The notes under the pieces are model-generated. The model worked only from the letters and a program-made list of their open reading frames with translations, did not search any database and was not told where the DNA came from. A DNA stretch of 8,094 nucleotides from Peptococcaceae bacterium. Its GTDB lineage: Bacteria > Bacillota > Desulfotomaculia > Desulfotomaculales > UBA12532. Shown one piece after another: positions 6,023-8,094 of the stretch (positions are counted from its first letter, which is position 1; every line of letters starts with the position of its first letter). The stretch is from NCBI GenBank assembly GCA_003445475.1, contig DMDP01000048.1:1-8094 (forward strand), given 5' to 3'. The position numbers and the translations under genes are program-made.

Positions 6023-7246
6023 TTGAAAAAAAAGCGATTGTGGAAGACGGTTGGTGTGGCCGTGCTGCTGTCGCTGCTCCTGGCGCTGGTTCTCGGGGCC
6101 GCCGGCGTGGGCGCACAGTCTTCCGAAACGCAGGCGGCGGCGAAGGTAGGCGACACGCTCGGAGTGCCGGGGAAGATAGGCCAGGCCATAGCCGAAGCGC
6201 CACTGGGTACAGGTAAAGGGGAGATTGATCCCGATGCACCAAGGGGATTCTTTGGTATCCCGGGAGCTCCCAAGATTAACCTTTTCCTGGCTTTTCTCTG
6301 GGCCATTTGGGTTGGCTGGATATTCTCCACGGTGGGAGCTTTCGGCGGCCTCATGGCCGGCATAGGCCATATGACTGTTTTTGGCCTCGGTCCCTATGCA
6401 AAAACCTTTAAGGAGACGGTTCCCGCACTTAACAAGGCCCTTACCGACTGCATTCGCGTATCTAACCAGTTTCTGGTCGGCCTTGCCGCCGCAGTCTCCA
6501 GTGCCAACTACCTCCGGATGGGGCGGCTGGCGTGGCCGGTCGGGTTGTCCCTTGGTATTGGCGCCGTGGCAGGCTCCATTATCATACCGTGGCTCACCGG
6601 AGGTAAGATCTCCTTCAGCCAGTATCAGGGGTACTTCGGCCTGTTTGTGTTCCTGGTCGGCTTTGTCCTGCTGTATGAGACAACGCCCCGCGGCATGGCA
6701 GGCAAGAAAGCAGCCAAGGAGGCAGCCCAGGCTTTTGAAAGGAGCGTCAGGGAGAAGAAGGAGTCCAGGGAAGGCGAATCGGCTAGGGAATTGGGCATTA
6801 AGATCACCAGGTGGGGGCTCCGTAAGATCCATTTCACCTTCTACGGTGTAGAATTCAGTTTTAATCCGTTAACACCCGTACTGGGCGGCATCGCTATTGC
6901 GGCCATAGCGTCTTTCCTTGGCGTAGGCGGCGGTTTTCTCTATGTGCCCTTCATGACCAGCATCGTCGGCCTACCGATGTTCGTCGTGGCGGGCACATCG
7001 GCGTTGACGGTGTTTATCGGCATGGTCGTCAGCATTTTCAGTTACATAACTATTGCTGGAACCGCCGTCGACTGGGGTCTGGTTGGTGTTGAAATGCTGG
7101 GCATCTTCGCCGGTGCAATGATCGGACCGCGCACGCAGAAGTACATCCCCGACATCTGGCTCAAGCGGCTGTTTGTGGTGCTTGCCTTTTACGTCGGGCT
7201 GCGGTACGTCACGCGCGGCTTTTTCGGCCAGAGTTGGGTGCCCTAA
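6023..7246 (+). CDS. TSUP-family (TauE/SafE-like) permease with N-terminal extension
   Basis: A 407-residue multi-spanning membrane protein of the TSUP family, whose members carry sulfite, sulfonates or other small organic or sulfur anions. The C-terminal half has the typical LGVGGGFLYVP motif (299-309) followed by GTSALTVF; the first half carries the degenerate counterpart AFGGLMAGIGHMTVFGLG (106-123). Hydrophobic spans lie at about 8-30, 86-125, 150-190 (interrupted), 203-219, 285-345, 352-368 and 381-397. Unusual for the family (often about 250-300 residues) are a signal-peptide-like N-terminus (basic KKK, hydrophobic core, AGVGAQ), an extracytoplasmic stretch to about 85, and a charged soluble loop at 222-272. 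This long form resembles permeases I associate with sulfate reducers, but the substrate is unknown. Start TTG with AAGGAGGG 7 nt upstream. It pairs with the next membrane gene. Confidence 0.88.
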   Translation: MKKKRLWKTVGVAVLLSLLLALVLGAAGVGAQSSETQAAAKVGDTLGVPGKIGQAIAEAPLGTGKGEIDPDAPRGFFGIPGAPKINLFLAFLWAIWVGWIFSTVGAFGGLMAGIGHMTVFGLGPYAKTFKETVPALNKALTDCIRVSNQFLVGLAAAVSSANYLRMGRLAWPVGLSLGIGAVAGSIIIPWLTGGKISFSQYQGYFGLFVFLVGFVLLYETTPRGMAGKKAAKEAAQAFERSVREKKESREGESARELGIKITRWGLRKIHFTFYGVEFSFNPLTPVLGGIAIAAIASFLGVGGGFLYVPFMTSIVGLPMFVVAGTSALTVFIGMVVSIFSYITIAGTAVDWGLVGVEMLGIFAGAMIGPRTQKYIPDIWLKRLFVVLAFYVGLRYVTRGFFGQSWVP

Positions 7247-7290
7247 GCCGCAGGGAAGGCCAGGACGGGAACCACGTGTGCTATGGCAGC

Positions 7291-7323
7291 GGGCCGGTTC
7301 CGGGACAATTGAGGAACCGGCCC
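7291..7323. repeat. Perfect 11-bp stem-loop between two membrane-protein genes
   Basis: GGGCCGGTTCC (7291-7301) and GGAACCGGCCC (7313-7323) pair perfectly around an 11-nt loop. No T tract follows on either strand, so it is not a standard intrinsic terminator. In the transcript it would form a stable hairpin 12 nt before the GGGAG binding site of the next gene, possibly limiting read-through or protecting the upstream mRNA end. Confidence 0.75.
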
Positions 7324-7348
7324 CACCTAAAACTTGGGAGCTGAGATC

Positions 7349-7921
7349 GTGGGCTTCTGGAATACGCTCGACAATCTGCTGATCATATTCTTCAAAATAA
7401 CCGGGGAACCCGTGCTTGACTACTTCCTGGGCATGTTTCTCCTTGCCTTGCTGACGGTTGCCATCGGCGAGTTTACCATTTCCCTGGCCTTCCTGATCAA
7501 CCGGAAACACCTTGAATCTCAGAACGCCAGGATGGTAAAGATGTACAATCTTTCTCTGGCGGCCTTGAAGTCGGGGAAACAGGAAGAGTACAAAGCCTGT
7601 AACAAGGAAGCCAACGACGCCTTCGGCCGCGTTTTCTTTAACGCGATCGCTTTCTCGGCCGCTTATTTGTGGCCGGTTCCCTTTGTACTCGCCTGGATGC
7701 AGATGCGGTTTGCAGGTATTGAAATTCCCCTGCCCTTCACGCGCTTGACGGCAAATTACTTTGTCATTTTCCTGCTCTGTTACGTGCTGGCCAGGCTCCT
7801 CTTCGGGGCTTTACGCCCCAGGCTGCCCTACTTTGGAAAGATACATAGAATGCTTGAAGCATACGCCCAGAAACAAGCAAAGATCGAGGGTTTTGCCGAC
7901 CTGTTGCCCAAAAAGAATTAA
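7349..7921 (+). CDS. Three-helix membrane protein of unknown function, possibly EMC3/TMCO1 (DUF106)-like
   Basis: A 190-residue membrane protein I do not recognise with confidence. Residues 1-20 are amphipathic, TM1 lies at about 24-50, then a charged helical stretch (51-95, with NRKHLESQNARMVKMYN and KQEEYKACNKEANDAF) probably forms a coiled-coil hairpin. TM2 at 97-116 and TM3 at 135-153 follow, then a basic, charged tail. One helix, a cytoplasmic coiled coil, then two helices is the layout of the EMC3/TMCO1/DUF106 branch of Oxa1-superfamily insertases; this is topology-based inference, not motif proof. GTG at 7349 is chosen because GGGAG (7336-7340) lies 8 nt upstream; an in-frame TTG at 7334 overlaps that site. 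It follows the TSUP gene in the same direction and shares its lower GC, so the two probably work together. Confidence 0.75.
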   Translation: MGFWNTLDNLLIIFFKITGEPVLDYFLGMFLLALLTVAIGEFTISLAFLINRKHLESQNARMVKMYNLSLAALKSGKQEEYKACNKEANDAFGRVFFNAIAFSAAYLWPVPFVLAWMQMRFAGIEIPLPFTRLTANYFVIFLLCYVLARLLFGALRPRLPYFGKIHRMLEAYAQKQAKIEGFADLLPKKN

Positions 7922-7963
7922 GGCGGGTTTCTTCCTTGCAACGGGATAGGAGGTGTACACGCG

Positions 7964-8094
7964 TTGGTTGATGAGCAACTCGTTTCCTTGCTTGTTCTGC
8001 TGCCCGCGGTCGTTGCCCTCGCCTGCCTCGTCGCCCGGGGCGCCGCGCAGCGGGCCCTGCTCGTCCCGGCCGTGGCGGTGCTGATTGCCGCGGC
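7964..8094 (+). CDS. 5' end of a hydrophobic membrane protein, possibly NuoL/M- or Mrp-type subunit (partial)
   Basis: The first 43 codons of a gene running off the right edge. Start TTG, with AGGAGGTG (7948-7955) 8 nt upstream, a very strong binding site. After MVDEQ come two hydrophobic segments, LVSLLVLLPAVVALACLVAR and LLVPAVAVLIAA, separated by a short positive turn. That pattern fits the N-terminus of proton-pumping NADH dehydrogenase, Mrp antiporter or membrane-bound hydrogenase subunits, which would suit the nearby hyp genes, but the visible part is too short to exclude other transporters. It returns to very high GC, unlike the two preceding genes, and lies 42 bp after the previous stop. 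Confidence 0.55.
   Translation, partial: MVDEQLVSLLVLLPAVVALACLVARGAAQRALLVPAVAVLIAA

Noticed and set aside
5984..6832. 282-codon minus-strand open frame antisense to the TSUP gene
   Set aside because: The plus strand encodes clear transmembrane helices and the TSUP glycine motif; the antisense product has no family features.
1..8094. CRISPR array, insertion sequence, tRNA or rRNA
   Set aside because: I saw no regularly spaced direct repeats, transposase motifs, tRNA cloverleaf or rRNA sequence on either strand.

Overview
The window looks like a chromosomal segment from an anaerobic, GC-rich, probably thermophilic or deep-subsurface member of the Firmicutes (Peptococcaceae/Moorella/Desulforudis-like). 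This is inferred from the complete [NiFe]-hydrogenase maturation genes, strong AGGAGG-type ribosome binding sites, very heavy use of TTG and GTG starts, and proteins typical of strict anaerobes (DUF1847, DUF1015, a long TSUP permease). I cannot name the species from sequence alone.

Layout. (1) 1-2412, plus strand: the last codons of a probable hypF, then hypC, hypD and hypE, tightly packed and partly overlapping. This operon makes and installs the Fe(CN)2CO ligands of [NiFe] hydrogenases: HypF and HypE make cyanide, and the HypC-HypD complex carries the iron being assembled. (2) 2431-3720, minus strand: a DUF1015 protein that converges on hypE with only 18 bp between stop codons. (3) 3721-3819: a short AT-rich divergent promoter region with a perfect TATAAT on the minus strand and a 6-bp-arm inverted repeat overlapping both candidate promoters. 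(4) 3820-4527, plus strand: a membrane-anchored extracytoplasmic protein, possibly LolA/LppX-like, ending in a clear intrinsic terminator. (5) 4560-4770: about 200 bp of non-coding DNA with a nested inverted repeat. (6) 4771-5880, plus strand: an unusual DUF1847 protein made of two tandem copies of the domain. (7) 6023-7246 and 7349-7921, plus strand: a TSUP (TauE/SafE-like) permease with a signal-peptide-like extension, then a 190-residue three-helix membrane protein whose layout recalls the EMC3/TMCO1/DUF106 branch of the Oxa1 superfamily. These two genes are visibly less GC-rich than their flanks. (8) 7964 to the window end: the start of a very hydrophobic protein, possibly an NADH-dehydrogenase/antiporter-type hydrogenase or Mrp membrane subunit, which would suit the hydrogenase theme but cannot be proved from 43 residues.

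The hyp genes are ordinary. The most interesting parts are the duplicated DUF1847 protein with different cysteines lost in each half, and the TSUP plus three-helix membrane protein pair in its compositional island.
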